A stretch of 56,122 nucleotides of DNA, taken from NCBI RefSeq assembly GCF_001458255.1, contig NZ_CYSB01000023.1, positions 1 to 56,122 on the forward strand. The letters are read 5' to 3'. The translations under genes were made by a program, and so were the position numbers. Positions 1-8,441 of this stretch are shown piece by piece (within the stretch, counting starts at the first letter, position 1; each line of letters opens with the position of its first letter). The notes under the pieces were generated by a model. That model had not been told where the DNA came from, did not search any database, and saw only the letters and a program-made list of their open reading frames with translations. The stretch is from Thalassovita autumnalis. Lineage in GTDB: Bacteria > Pseudomonadota > Alphaproteobacteria > Rhodobacterales > Rhodobacteraceae.

Positions 1-261
1 CACAAAAATCACAAAAAAGATCAAAAAATAAATGAATTCAATAACATAGAAGGAGGTGAAGTTGGCACATCAATGCAAAACAGACCAAAACATGCTGCAC
101 AGCGGCAAGAGACACAGCCGGCTGCATGGTTATCCACAAGATTACCCCCAGACTCGGGATATAGAACGCCGAGTCGGAAGGTAAAGAGCCCCCGAGTCGG
201 GGATGATCCGCGACTCGGGGGCTCTTTCAATCACTGTGAACGAGAGGGGTTACTCGCCAGA
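1..261. other. Left-edge intergenic region with DnaA-box match and AT-rich tract
   Basis: No gene is convincing here. Bases 1-45 are strongly A-rich and contain GATC; read on the minus strand this gives GATCTTTTTTGTG, which resembles the 13-mers of bacterial origin unwinding elements. An exact DnaA-box consensus, TTATCCACA, lies at 130-138. Downstream are two hairpins built from four copies of the 7-mer GACTCGG or its complement (151-157, 169-175, 192-198, 213-219). A short plus-strand reading frame from 73 has a Shine-Dalgarno-like AGGAGG at 51-56, but the spacing of about 16 bases is poor and the translation looks like nothing known. The left neighbour lies outside the window, so the role of this stretch is open. 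Confidence 0.5.
183..227 (-). terminator. Hairpin terminator candidate after msrQ
   Basis: A perfect 17-base inverted repeat (183-199 with 211-227) encloses an 11-base loop. On the minus strand it follows the msrQ stop by about 35 bases and ends in only three T, so it could be a terminator with a weak U-tract or a bidirectional transcription barrier. A second, shorter hairpin (151-157 with 169-175) uses the same 7-base arm sequence, so alternative pairing between the two is possible. Confidence 0.6.
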
Positions 262-864
262 TCAGGCTGCGACTCGCGCTTTCCGCCGCTTTGGCAACCG
301 TAGGGCAAAGAGGAACAGAATCGCCGCCAGATAGATCAGGGGCTCCAACTGCCAGCCTTTCACCAGCCAGACATAATGGATGCCGCCGAGCAAAACCGCC
401 GGGTAGGTCAGCTTGTGCAATTTGCGCCAGCCTGCCCCAAGCGCCCGAACCGATCTGTTGTTTGAAGTCACAGCCAGCGGCAGCAACAGGGCAAAGCCCG
501 CCATGCCAATGGTGATATAGGGGCGTTTGACAATGTCGGCCCAGACCGCCCCCAGTGTCTGCACATCCAGCACGGCCCAGACCAGAAGATGCGCCAGCAC
601 ATAGAAGAAGGACAGGAGGCCTATCGCCCGGCGGAACTTCAGCAGGTTGAGACCCAGATGACGGCGGGCGGGGGTGATCGCCAAGCCAAGGATCAGCAGC
701 TGCAGCGCCAGTTCGCCATATTCATGTTCCAGCGCTTTCACCGGATCAGCGCCCAGCGCCCCAGTGATGCCCTGCCAGAACAGAAGGGGCATCGGCAGGA
801 AACCGATCAGGTAAACCACCCAGGTGGGCAGCTTGCGCGCCTGCCGATTGATGAGATCTACCAT
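262..864 (-). CDS. msrQ: MsrQ, heme-binding membrane subunit of periplasmic methionine sulfoxide reductase
   Basis: Integral membrane partner (YedZ family) that passes electrons from the quinone pool to MsrP for repair of oxidised methionines in periplasmic proteins. About 200 residues, the normal family length, with several hydrophobic helices and histidines within or beside them (LAHLLVW, KLHKLTYP, GIHYVW) that fit heme ligation. It starts 9 bases after the msrP stop. The ATG at 864 sits at good distance from TAAGGGGG, while an in-frame GTG at 867 is too close to it, so ATG is preferred. Tail is basic. Function is by family; confident because of the msrP neighbour. Confidence 0.92.
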   Translation of the reverse strand: MVDLINRQARKLPTWVVYLIGFLPMPLLFWQGITGALGADPVKALEHEYGELALQLLILGLAITPARRHLGLNLLKFRRAIGLLSFFYVLAHLLVWAVLDVQTLGAVWADIVKRPYITIGMAGFALLLPLAVTSNNRSVRALGAGWRKLHKLTYPAVLLGGIHYVWLVKGWQLEPLIYLAAILFLFALRLPKRRKARVAA

Positions 865-873
865 CACTCCCCC

Positions 874-1782
874 TTAGAAGTATTTCGAGAGGTCCATGCC
901 TTTATACAGGCTGGCCACCTCACTCTCATAGCCATTGAACTTGAGGGTCGGGATTCGCTTGGCAAACAGACCGCCACCAATGCGCCGCTCCGAGGCCTGC
1001 GACCAGCGTGGGTGGTCCACCTCTGGGTTCACATTACTATAGAAGCCATACTCGCGCCCATTGGCCCGGTTCCAACTGGTCGGTGGTTCTTTGTCGGTCA
1101 GGGTAATCCGCACCACTGATTTGATCGACTTGAAGCCATATTTCCACGGCACCACCAAACGCAGCGGCGCGCCGTTCTGGTTAGGGATGTCTTTGCCATA
1201 GATACCCGTGGCCATAATGGTCAGCGGATGCATCGCCTCATCCAGGCGCAGCCCCTCCACATAGGGCCATTTCAACACGCGGGTTTTCTGGCCCGGCATT
1301 TCGTCAGGACGATAGAGCGTTTCAAAAGCCACATATTTGGCCCGTGACTGAACGCCCGCCATATTCAACAGATCGGCCAGTTCAAACCCGTTCCACGGCA
1401 CCACCATCGACCAGGCCTCAACACAGCGGAAACGGTAGAGCCGTTCCTCAATGGTCATATTGGCCATGATGTCTTCGAACTGATAATCGCCGGGTTTATC
1501 GACCATGCCATCGATCTTGACTGTCCAGGGGCTGGTGGTCAGGGCGCTGGCATATTTCGCCGGATCATCCTTGCCGGTGCCGAATTCATAGAAGTTGTTG
1601 TAGCTAGTGATCTCTTCAAAGGTGTTGGCTTTCAGCGCCTCGGCCCGCGCGGCGGTGGGCAGACCCGCAACGCCAGCCAGCCCGACACCGGCCATGCCCG
1701 CCAGCAGACTACGCCGCGACAGATATGCGCCCTCAGGGGTCACGTCATTTTCACTCAGGTCGTTTTTCCAGCGTCCGGCCAT
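874..1782 (-). CDS. msrP: MsrP, molybdopterin-dependent protein-methionine-sulfoxide reductase catalytic subunit
   Basis: Periplasmic molybdoenzyme (YedY family, sulfite-oxidase fold) that reduces methionine sulfoxide in envelope proteins. The N terminus carries a twin-arginine signal ([11 protein letters not shown], about residues 22-32, followed by an Ala-rich hydrophobic stretch and a plausible cleavage site near TAARA), as expected for a cofactor-loaded Tat substrate. The segment [14 protein letters not shown] holds the Cys expected to ligate molybdenum. 302 residues, close to the usual family length. AAAGGA precedes the ATG. First gene of the msrPQ pair; its promoter must lie in the 217-base gap shared with the divergent DUF302 gene. 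Confidence 0.95.
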   Translation of the reverse strand: MAGRWKNDLSENDVTPEGAYLSRRSLLAGMAGVGLAGVAGLPTAARAEALKANTFEEITSYNNFYEFGTGKDDPAKYASALTTSPWTVKIDGMVDKPGDYQFEDIMANMTIEERLYRFRCVEAWSMVVPWNGFELADLLNMAGVQSRAKYVAFETLYRPDEMPGQKTRVLKWPYVEGLRLDEAMHPLTIMATGIYGKDIPNQNGAPLRLVVPWKYGFKSIKSVVRITLTDKEPPTSWNRANGREYGFYSNVNPEVDHPRWSQASERRIGGGLFAKRIPTLKFNGYESEVASLYKGMDLSKYF

Positions 1783-1999
1783 AGGAAGTCCTTTCTATTC
1801 GTTGCAGGAAACCTAAGCCTTGCGGCCAGCGACACCAAACCACATCCTCTCACATTGGCGTGGCGGCATTGAAACATTCGAACATATAGAAGATCGCTAA
1901 TATGTCTTGACCTATGTCAGTGTGAATGGTCTCAAAGGCGTTAACCTCAGCCTGCCGGGGTGAACCGGCTGCACGACGCCACAGGAGGAGAGCGCCCCA

Positions 2000-2458
2000 A
2001 TGAGAAACATCCTGAACCGTAAATTCACCCTATCCCTTGCCGCCGTTTGCCTCAGCGCAACAACAGCCCTTGCGGGGGAAATGATCAGCTACACCACCAA
2101 TCAAGACATCGACGATGTGATCTTTGGTCTGGAAAACGCGATCCTAGACGAAGGTCTGGTGATCGACAGCACCAGCCATGTAGGCGATATGCTGGAACGC
2201 ACCCGCGCTGATGTCGGCTCAGACGTCATCCTGTTTGACAAGGCTGAGGTCTACAGCTTCTGTTCAGCTAAACTGTCCCGCAAGGTGATGGAGGCCGATC
2301 CGATGAATATCGTCTTCTGCCCCTATGACATCTTTGTCGCCACATTGGCTGGCAAAGAAGATGAAACCATCATCGGCTACCGCAGCTTCCCCGATGGCCC
2401 GATGAAAGAGGTTGAGGTGCTGCTGGACAGTATCGTGCAGTCCGCCATTGGCGAATGA
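2000..2458 (+). CDS. Secreted DUF302 family protein
   Basis: A 152-residue protein with an N-terminal Sec signal peptide (basic MRNILNRK, hydrophobic core, cleavage probably after ATALAG), so periplasmic. The mature part matches the DUF302 fold, recognisable by a start such as ISYTTNQDIDDV, a central DVILFDKAEVYSFCSA and a later NIVFCPYDIFVATL. Biochemical role of the family is unclear. Two cysteines in the mature chain could form a disulfide. AGGAGG lies 11 bases before the ATG. It is transcribed away from msrP and ends at a strong terminator, so it is a single-gene unit possibly coexpressed with msrPQ. Confidence 0.85.
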   Translation: MRNILNRKFTLSLAAVCLSATTALAGEMISYTTNQDIDDVIFGLENAILDEGLVIDSTSHVGDMLERTRADVGSDVILFDKAEVYSFCSAKLSRKVMEADPMNIVFCPYDIFVATLAGKEDETIIGYRSFPDGPMKEVEVLLDSIVQSAIGE

Positions 2459-2497
2459 TCGGCGCGATCTGTAGCGCGGCATATATATAAAGTGTGA

Positions 2498-2528
2498 AAC
2501 GCCCGGGCAGTGGACTGCACCGGGCGTT
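2498..2528. terminator. Bidirectional hairpin terminator between the DUF302 gene and dgt
   Basis: Arms AACGCCCGG (2498-2506) and CCGGGCGTT (2520-2528), extended inward by GCAG/CTGC around a TGGA loop with one bulged base. It lies 40 bases after the DUF302 stop and 30 bases after the convergent dgt stop, with A-rich sequence on one side and T-rich on the other, so it can serve both genes. Confidence 0.85.
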
Positions 2529-2557
2529 CTTATATCAGAGGTGATGTTTGGATTGCC

Positions 2558-3898
2558 TCAGGTGCCGGACAGCAGTTCCGCCACCTCAACCGCATAGCGA
2601 TCCGTCATACCGGACACGAAATCGGTCATCGCATGCAGCGCCTCATAGTTGCTGCGCACATCGCGCAGGTCCAAGGCCACCGCGCGCACCAGCTGGCGTT
2701 CATAATCCGGCAGTTGGCTTTCATCCCAACCGGCGCGTTCCAGTGCTTCGAACACCGGCAGGATCCCATCCAGAACAACGCGGATCACATTGCGGCCGCG
2801 CACCTCCAGTTTGGTTTTGCGGGGGGCGGTGAACAGCTGCTGTTTTGCGGCGGATTTGATCTGGGCAAATTCCGGACCCAAACGCGAATCTGCGATCAGC
2901 TCGCCCGAATACCGCCCGGCCATGATGTCATCATAGTTATGCTGGAACGCTTCAACACAGGCGTCAATCGCCTTACCGATGGCGCGGGCGCGCAGGTAGC
3001 AAACCTTTTCATAGTCGCTATAGCTGGACTGATCCCGTGCGTTTTCATCTTTGATCAGGTCCTCCAGCAGGGTGGCGACCCTTTCAAACGGCAGATCGCC
3101 AGCGGAAAACCCGTCTTCAAGATCGACAATATTGTAGCAAATGTCATCCGCCGCCTCGACCAAGAAGACCAGCGGGTGACGCCGCCACCAACGCTGACCA
3201 CCCTCCCCCTGCTCTTCTTTCAGGCCCAGCGCTGCTGCGACCTCCGAAAAAAGCGGTGCCTCAGCCTCAAACACACCAAATTTCTTGGCCCCCACATAGG
3301 CCTCATCCGTCAGAGAGGCCTGAACCGCCGCCGTCATCGGGTATTTGGTGAAGGCGCCCAATACCGCATTTGACAAGCGCATGCCGCCATCGCCGCGATA
3401 CATCTCCAACCGGGTCAGGATGCGAAAGCCCTGCGCGTTGCCTTCGAACTTGATGAACTCTTCCCAGCGGGCGCTGTCGATGCCTTTAAACACGCTGCGC
3501 GGCTCTTCGAACTTTTCAGCAAACCAGCGCCCGATGGAGGCTTCGCCGGAATGGCCAAACGGCGGGTTGCCGATATCATGCGCCAAAGCCGCCGCATGTA
3601 CGGTGCCGGCCACTTTATAGGCCTCACCCTGTGCGATGTGGCCTTCGGTTTCCAGCCAATGGCCAACCAGCATGCCCAGGTTGCGGCCCACGCTGGCCAC
3701 CTCCTGCGAATGGATCATGCGATGGCGCAGATGATCGATATCATAAAGCGGATGCACCTGCGTCTTGTTGGCCAAACGCCGGTAGGGCGCGGAGAAGATG
3801 ATGCGATCAGCATCCTGCACGTGGTTGGGGCGATCCGGCCGTTCCGCACCGCCGCTGCCATTATACCGCGCCGTGTTCAGCAGCTGTTGCCAGTTCAT
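2558..3898 (-). CDS. dgt: Deoxyguanosinetriphosphate triphosphohydrolase-like protein
   Basis: HD-superfamily dNTPase that removes tripolyphosphate from dNTPs, typically dGTP, and so influences nucleotide pools. The metal-binding core is visible: an early histidine (MIHSQEVASVGRN), the HD pair in ALAHDIGNPPFGHSGE, and a downstream acidic site in EAADDICYNIVDLEDG. 446 residues matches the longer proteobacterial dgt-like group. GAGGATGAG precedes the ATG. It lies downstream of clpB on the same strand, separated by a hairpin, and converges on the DUF302 gene. True substrate preference cannot be read from sequence. Confidence 0.93.
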   Translation of the reverse strand: MNWQQLLNTARYNGSGGAERPDRPNHVQDADRIIFSAPYRRLANKTQVHPLYDIDHLRHRMIHSQEVASVGRNLGMLVGHWLETEGHIAQGEAYKVAGTVHAAALAHDIGNPPFGHSGEASIGRWFAEKFEEPRSVFKGIDSARWEEFIKFEGNAQGFRILTRLEMYRGDGGMRLSNAVLGAFTKYPMTAAVQASLTDEAYVGAKKFGVFEAEAPLFSEVAAALGLKEEQGEGGQRWWRRHPLVFLVEAADDICYNIVDLEDGFSAGDLPFERVATLLEDLIKDENARDQSSYSDYEKVCYLRARAIGKAIDACVEAFQHNYDDIMAGRYSGELIADSRLGPEFAQIKSAAKQQLFTAPRKTKLEVRGRNVIRVVLDGILPVFEALERAGWDESQLPDYERQLVRAVALDLRDVRSNYEALHAMTDFVSGMTDRYAVEVAELLSGT

Positions 3899-3925
3899 CG
3901 CTCATCCTCGTTCTTCATTATAAAT

Positions 3926-3949
3926 GGGCCCGCCCCATAGGGCAGGCCC
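3926..3949 (-). terminator. Hairpin between clpB and dgt
   Basis: Nine-base arms (3926-3934 and 3941-3949) that pair fully on the minus strand when one G-U pair is allowed, enclosing a six-base loop, 27 bases after the clpB stop. The following bases are AT-rich but not a clean U-run, so termination may be partial, leaving some read-through into dgt. Confidence 0.6.
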
Positions 3950-3975
3950 GTCATCTTTTACGCAAGCAATGGATG

Positions 3976-6594
3976 CTAGTGAACCACCGCGTCATCCGGG
4001 CGCGGTTTGTTGCTGGCGCTGACCCGATCACCGATAATCAGACCCTCAGTTCCAGCGCCGACTGTGACCGTGTCACCGTCTTTGACATCGCCACCCAACA
4101 GCATCTCCGCCAGTGGGTTTTGCAGCGCCCGTTGGATCACGCGCTTCAGGGGCCGCGCACCAAACACCGGATCATAGCCAGCATCCGCCAGCCAGGTCTG
4201 CGCGGCACTGTCCAGATCCAGCGTAATCTTGCGGGCCGCCAGCCGTTTGGCCAGACGGCGCAGCTGGATATCGACGATCCCGTCCATGTCCTGACGTCCC
4301 AGACGGTCAAAGATGATGGTTTCATCCAGGCGGTTCAGGAACTCAGGCCGGAAATGGGCCCGCACAGCATCCATCACATCGCGCTTGGCATCTGCAGCAT
4401 CCGCCCCATCGGGCAGCTGACTGAGCGCCTGCGCCCCAAGGTTTGAGGTCAGGATGATCAGCGTCTGCTTGAAGTCCACGGTGCGACCCTGACCATCGGT
4501 CAGCACACCGTCATCCAGCACCTGCAGCAGCACGTTGAAGACATCCGGGTGGGCCTTTTCGACCTCATCAAACAGAACCACCTGATAGGGACGGCGACGC
4601 ACCGCTTCGGTCAGCACGCCCCCTTCATCATAACCCACATAGCCCGGAGGGGCACCGATCAGACGGGCCACCGCGTGTTTCTCCATGAACTCAGACATAT
4701 CGATGCGCACCATGGCGCTGTCATCGTCAAACAGGAACTCAGCCACGGCTTTGGTCAGCTCGGTTTTACCAACACCGGTCGGGCCAAGGAACAGGAATGA
4801 ACCAAGCGGCCGGTTCTCATCGTTAAGGCCCGCACGTGCACGACGTACCGCATTGGCGACAGCGGTGACCGCCGCGTCTTGTCCGATTACACGGGCATGG
4901 AGGTCCTCCTCCATCCGCAGCAGCTTCTCACGTTCACCTTCCAGCATCTTGGCCGTCGGGATGCCTGTCCAGCGCTCAACGACCGAGGCGATCTGTTCCG
5001 GGCGGACGGTCTCTTCGACCATCATACCCGAGCCTTCTTGTGCCTCAGCATCTGCCAGTTTCTTTTCGAGATCCGGAATGATGCCGTAAGACAGCTCCCC
5101 TGCGCGGGCCAGATTGCCCTCACGTTTGGCGATCTCCAGCTGTGCACGGGCCTGATCCAGCAGTTCCTTCACCTCTCGGGCCGATTCCAGCTTGTCCCGG
5201 CCCGCCTGCCAGGTGGCGGTCAGTTCGGCGCTGCGTTCTTGCAGCTCAGCCAGGGTTTTCTCACGGGTTTCCAGACGGTCCTTTGAGGCAACGTCATCTT
5301 CCAGCTTCAGCGCCTCCACCTCGATCTGCATCTGCAGGATCTGACGATCCAGCTGATCCAGCTCTTCGGGCTTGCTGTCGACCTCCATGCGCAGACGGCT
5401 AGAGGCCTCATCGACAAGATCGATCGCCTTATCCGGCAGGAAACGGTCGGTGATATAGCGGTGTGACAGGGTTGCCGCTGCCACCAGCGCCGAATCCGAG
5501 ACCCGCACGCCGTGATGGACCTCATATTTCTCTTTGATGCCGCGCAGGATCGAGATGGTGTCTTCCACCGTCGGCTCCTCCACCATCACTGGCTGGAACC
5601 GGCGGGCAAGGGCCGCATCTTTTTCGACGTATTTGCGGTATTCATCCAGCGTGGTCGCGCCAACGCAGTGCAACTCACCGCGCGCCAAAGCAGGCTTGAT
5701 CAGGTTCGCCGCATCCATTGCGCCATCGGATTTGCCCGCCCCCACAAGGGTGTGCATTTCATCAATGAAAAGGATGATTTCTCCTGCAGCTTCAGTCACT
5801 TCGGTCAGAACGGCCTTCAGGCGTTCCTCAAACTCACCACGGTATTTCGCCCCGGCGATCAGCGCGCCCATATCAAGGGCCATCAGCTTCTTGTCGCGCA
5901 GGGATTCCGGCACATCGCCATTGATGATGCGCAGCGCCAGCCCTTCGGCGATGGCGGTTTTACCCACACCAGGCTCGCCGATCAGAACCGGGTTGTTTTT
6001 GGTCCGGCGTGACAGCACCTGCATCGAGCGGCGGATCTCTTCGTCGCGGCCGATAATCGGGTCAATCTTGCCTTGCTCAGCACGTTCGGTCAGGTCCTGG
6101 GCGTATTTCTTCAGTGCGTCATAGCCTTCTTCGGCGGATGCGCTGTCAGCCGTGCGCCCTTTGCGAATATCATTGATCGCGCTGTTGAGCGTCTGCGGCG
6201 ACACGGCACCGGCAGTCAGGGCATCCTTGGCTTTGGATTTCACCAAAGCCAGCGCCATCAACAGCCGTTCGACCGGCACAAAACTGTCACCCGCCTTTTT
6301 AGCGATGCTCTCAGCCTCAGCCAGCACTTTGCCGGTGGCATTGTCCATGTAAATCTGGCCTGCATCGCCTGAGATCGTCGGCTGTTTCGCAACCGCGGCG
6401 TCCACGGCTTCGATCACCCGTTCAGGTGCGCCGCCGGCGCGGCGGATCAGGTTGGCGGCAAGCCCCTGATCATCGTCCATCAAGGCTTTCAACAGATGTT
6501 CGGGCACCAGACGCTGGTGGTTTTCCCGCATCGCAATTGTCTGCGCAGCCTGAATAAAGCCACGCGCACGTTCCGTGAACTTGTTCAAGTCCAT
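3976..6594 (-). CDS. clpB: ClpB, ATP-dependent disaggregase chaperone
   Basis: Hexameric AAA+ disaggregase that rescues aggregated proteins together with DnaK. Domains in order: N-terminal Clp repeat domain (about 1-150), first AAA+ module with Walker [10 protein letters not shown] (about 205) and Walker B LFIDEMH, a coiled-coil middle domain rich in Leu/Glu (about 410-530), and the second AAA+ module with Walker [10 protein letters not shown] (about 604) and Walker [11 protein letters not shown]. 872 residues is full length. Start is preceded by GGAGAG. A heat-shock-type promoter candidate lies about 80-110 bases upstream. Single-gene unit, or weakly linked to dgt by read-through. Confidence 0.98.
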   Translation of the reverse strand: MDLNKFTERARGFIQAAQTIAMRENHQRLVPEHLLKALMDDDQGLAANLIRRAGGAPERVIEAVDAAVAKQPTISGDAGQIYMDNATGKVLAEAESIAKKAGDSFVPVERLLMALALVKSKAKDALTAGAVSPQTLNSAINDIRKGRTADSASAEEGYDALKKYAQDLTERAEQGKIDPIIGRDEEIRRSMQVLSRRTKNNPVLIGEPGVGKTAIAEGLALRIINGDVPESLRDKKLMALDMGALIAGAKYRGEFEERLKAVLTEVTEAAGEIILFIDEMHTLVGAGKSDGAMDAANLIKPALARGELHCVGATTLDEYRKYVEKDAALARRFQPVMVEEPTVEDTISILRGIKEKYEVHHGVRVSDSALVAAATLSHRYITDRFLPDKAIDLVDEASSRLRMEVDSKPEELDQLDRQILQMQIEVEALKLEDDVASKDRLETREKTLAELQERSAELTATWQAGRDKLESAREVKELLDQARAQLEIAKREGNLARAGELSYGIIPDLEKKLADAEAQEGSGMMVEETVRPEQIASVVERWTGIPTAKMLEGEREKLLRMEEDLHARVIGQDAAVTAVANAVRRARAGLNDENRPLGSFLFLGPTGVGKTELTKAVAEFLFDDDSAMVRIDMSEFMEKHAVARLIGAPPGYVGYDEGGVLTEAVRRRPYQVVLFDEVEKAHPDVFNVLLQVLDDGVLTDGQGRTVDFKQTLIILTSNLGAQALSQLPDGADAADAKRDVMDAVRAHFRPEFLNRLDETIIFDRLGRQDMDGIVDIQLRRLAKRLAARKITLDLDSAAQTWLADAGYDPVFGARPLKRVIQRALQNPLAEMLLGGDVKDGDTVTVGAGTEGLIIGDRVSASNKPRPDDAVVH

Positions 6595-6674
6595 CGTTCT
6601 CTCCTTTTTGCAAGCGCCCGGTCAGGTGTGGCGCCCGCTTTGCGGCACGCCCCGGTATCGGGCCTCAATCTCAA

Positions 6675-6702
6675 GGTGGGGGGAGTCCCTAATGCGTTCA
6701 AG
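6675..6702 (-). promoter_or_regulatory. RpoH-like promoter candidate for clpB
   Basis: On the minus strand CTTGAA (6697-6702) is followed after 13 bases by a CCCCCCA block, similar to the sigma-32 pattern of CTTGAA then CCCCAT. It lies about 80-110 bases before the clpB ATG. clpB is a standard heat-shock gene, which supports the reading, but the -10 block is not an exact match. Confidence 0.4.
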
Positions 6703-6842
6703 ACCCATACTTCAGAAGGTCTCAAATTTCTGCAATTGCTGCCGTATTTTCAACGCAAGAGGTTCTTAACACACGTGAGGTAGGCTGCCCCAAACCCCGC
6801 CAAGAACCGCAAACGGTAGCCATGTAAAACAGTGAGGCGAAA

Positions 6843-7097
6843 ATGCATATTACTCAGATTGAGGTTTCTGACCTGAACACCGCCAAGGGCGAGGCACGCG
6901 GTTTTGTGTCCTTTCATTGCGATCAGGGCAACGTTCAGATGCATTGTTCCATCCCCAAGGAGGGGCTGAAAAACCCGCGCCTGGCGCTGATTTCTGAGGC
7001 ACTGCGCCAATTGGCCCGCATGCCTGAGTATCGCACCGGTCGTCGCACCTTCTCCTTTGACACCAGCATTCGTGACGCGGATCCGATGCTGGCCTAA
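6843..7097 (+). CDS. Small conserved protein of unknown function
   Basis: An 84-residue soluble protein that I recognise only as the kind of short hypothetical found in roseobacters. It begins MHITQIEVSDLN and has alternating strands (GFVSFHCDQGNVQMHCSI) followed by a helix (LISEALRQLARM), with two cysteines and a basic RRTFSFD segment. No signal peptide or membrane span. It is divergent from clpB across a 248-base gap and upstream of pyrF with 125 bases between, so it could share the clpB regulatory region. Codon use is like its neighbours, so it is probably a real gene. Confidence 0.75.
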   Translation: MHITQIEVSDLNTAKGEARGFVSFHCDQGNVQMHCSIPKEGLKNPRLALISEALRQLARMPEYRTGRRTFSFDTSIRDADPMLA

Positions 7098-7222
7098 GGC
7101 CAACAGAATTCCTCTGGTGAATTTCCCAACAAAGGAAGGGCGCGCGGCGGCCTTCCTTACCTTGACCAAACCGGTCTATCCCGGCAAAAGGGCGCAGTTT
7201 TACCTGCCGTAGGAGCGCCCAA

Positions 7223-7918
7223 ATGTCCGACGATCGCCTCATTGTAGCCCTTGATGTTCCCAACGCCCTGGCGGGCTTGAACCTGGCCGAACAGCTGGGG
7301 GATGCCGTATCGTTCTACAAAATCGGTCTGGGCATGCTGACCGGCGGCGGTCTGGCGCTGGCCAATGAGCTGAAGCAGGATCACGGCAAGAAGATCTTCC
7401 TCGACATGAAACTGTTCGATATCGGCGCCACCGTGGAAAACGCGGTGCGCGGTCTGGCGCAGTTTGATCTGGATTTCCTGACCGTGCATGGCGACCCCTA
7501 TGTGGTCAAAGCCGCCAAAGAAGGTGCCGCGGGCAAGGATATGAAGATCCTCGCCGTCACCATCCTGACCTCACTGGACCGCGCGGATCTGGACGGCGCG
7601 CTGATCAAACCTGGTGACATCCGCGATCTGGTGCAGGAACGGGCAGCCAAAGCCTTTGAAGCGTGCGCAGACGGCATCATCGCCTCCCCGCAGGAGGCCG
7701 CATTGATCCGCGCCCTGCCTGAGGCCGAAGGTCGCCTGATCGTGACCCCCGGTGTCCGCCCGACGGGCGCAGCCCTTGGCGATCAGAAACGCGTCGCTAC
7801 CCCGGCGCAGGCTGTCAAAGACGGCGTCGACCACATCGTTGTTGGCCGCCCGGTCTGGCAGGCCGAAAACCCGCGCGCCGCAGCCGAGGCCATTCTGGCC
7901 GAAATGGCCGCGGTCTAA
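7223..7918 (+). CDS. pyrF: Orotidine 5'-phosphate decarboxylase
   Basis: Last step of de novo UMP synthesis: decarboxylation of OMP in the cytoplasm. A TIM-barrel enzyme of 231 residues, the usual size. The catalytic signature is intact: LDMKLFDIG with D61, K63 and D66. The phosphate-binding end of the barrel is visible as TPGVRP and HIVVGRPVW. Upstream TAGGAG fits a ribosome-binding site. The stop overlaps that of the convergent Nudix gene by a few bases, so transcription from the two sides collides here. Confidence 0.97.
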   Translation: MSDDRLIVALDVPNALAGLNLAEQLGDAVSFYKIGLGMLTGGGLALANELKQDHGKKIFLDMKLFDIGATVENAVRGLAQFDLDFLTVHGDPYVVKAAKEGAAGKDMKILAVTILTSLDRADLDGALIKPGDIRDLVQERAAKAFEACADGIIASPQEAALIRALPEAEGRLIVTPGVRPTGAALGDQKRVATPAQAVKDGVDHIVVGRPVWQAENPRAAAEAILAEMAAV

Positions 7919-8376
7919 ACGCCGCGCTCTTTCAGATACATCGCCAGCCGTTCCGCAAAATGCGGGATGGCTTTGGGGTGGGTGATATACTCCTCTGGCG
8001 CCATCAGCGCCCAGCCCTGCCCCTCATCCCCCAACACAATCTCCTTGCCCCGCTCCTCGGGCAGATGTGCAGCAAAGAACCATTCCGGCACACCTGTCGA
8101 CGATGGAAATTGCCGCGACCACTCCAAGGCGCTGAGCCGCACCTCCAGCCCCAGCTCCTCGACGGTTTCGCGCAGAACGCAGGCCTCGGGGGTTTCGCCC
8201 GGTTCCGCCTCGCCGCCCGGAAAATCCCAGTAATCGGGCCAGGGAATGTCTGGTTTGTCATCCCGCAGCAACACCGCCAGACGCTCCCCAATAAAGAGGA
8301 ACAGCTTGGTACCCCTGAACGCAGGCTGCGCGTCCGTCTTGGTTTCTGTCTTGGTTTCTGACTTCTCCACCGTCAT
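7915..8376 (-). CDS. Nudix hydrolase
   Basis: A 153-residue pyrophosphohydrolase of the Nudix superfamily. The Nudix box is complete: GEAEPGETPEACVL followed by RETVEELGL, supplying the metal-binding glutamates. The fragment DYWDFPGGE and the FPSSTGVPEWFFAAHL segment resemble NTP-cleaning (MutT-like) members, but the substrate cannot be assigned. Start chosen at 8376 because GAGGAAAGG sits directly before it; an upstream in-frame start at 8415 lacks one. The first 15 residues are a repetitive Lys/Glu/Thr stretch (SETKTETKT) with no counterpart in the fold. Divergent from dinB, convergent with pyrF. Confidence 0.88.
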   Translation of the reverse strand: MTVEKSETKTETKTDAQPAFRGTKLFLFIGERLAVLLRDDKPDIPWPDYWDFPGGEAEPGETPEACVLRETVEELGLEVRLSALEWSRQFPSSTGVPEWFFAAHLPEERGKEIVLGDEGQGWALMAPEEYITHPKAIPHFAERLAMYLKERGV

Positions 8377-8441
8377 TGCCTTTCCTCGCCCGGCAGCATC
8401 GCTTATGTTCACCACCTGTTCACGCCAAACACCTAGGCACC

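Noticed and set aside
73-303. Plus-strand ORF at the left edge
   Set aside because: Spans the hairpins, bad Shine-Dalgarno spacing, overlaps the msrQ end and has no recognisable sequence.
7132-7158. Inverted repeat AAGGAAGG-N11-CCTTCCTT as a terminator before pyrF
   Set aside because: No U-run follows in either direction and the stem is A/G-rich; kept only as an unassigned hairpin.
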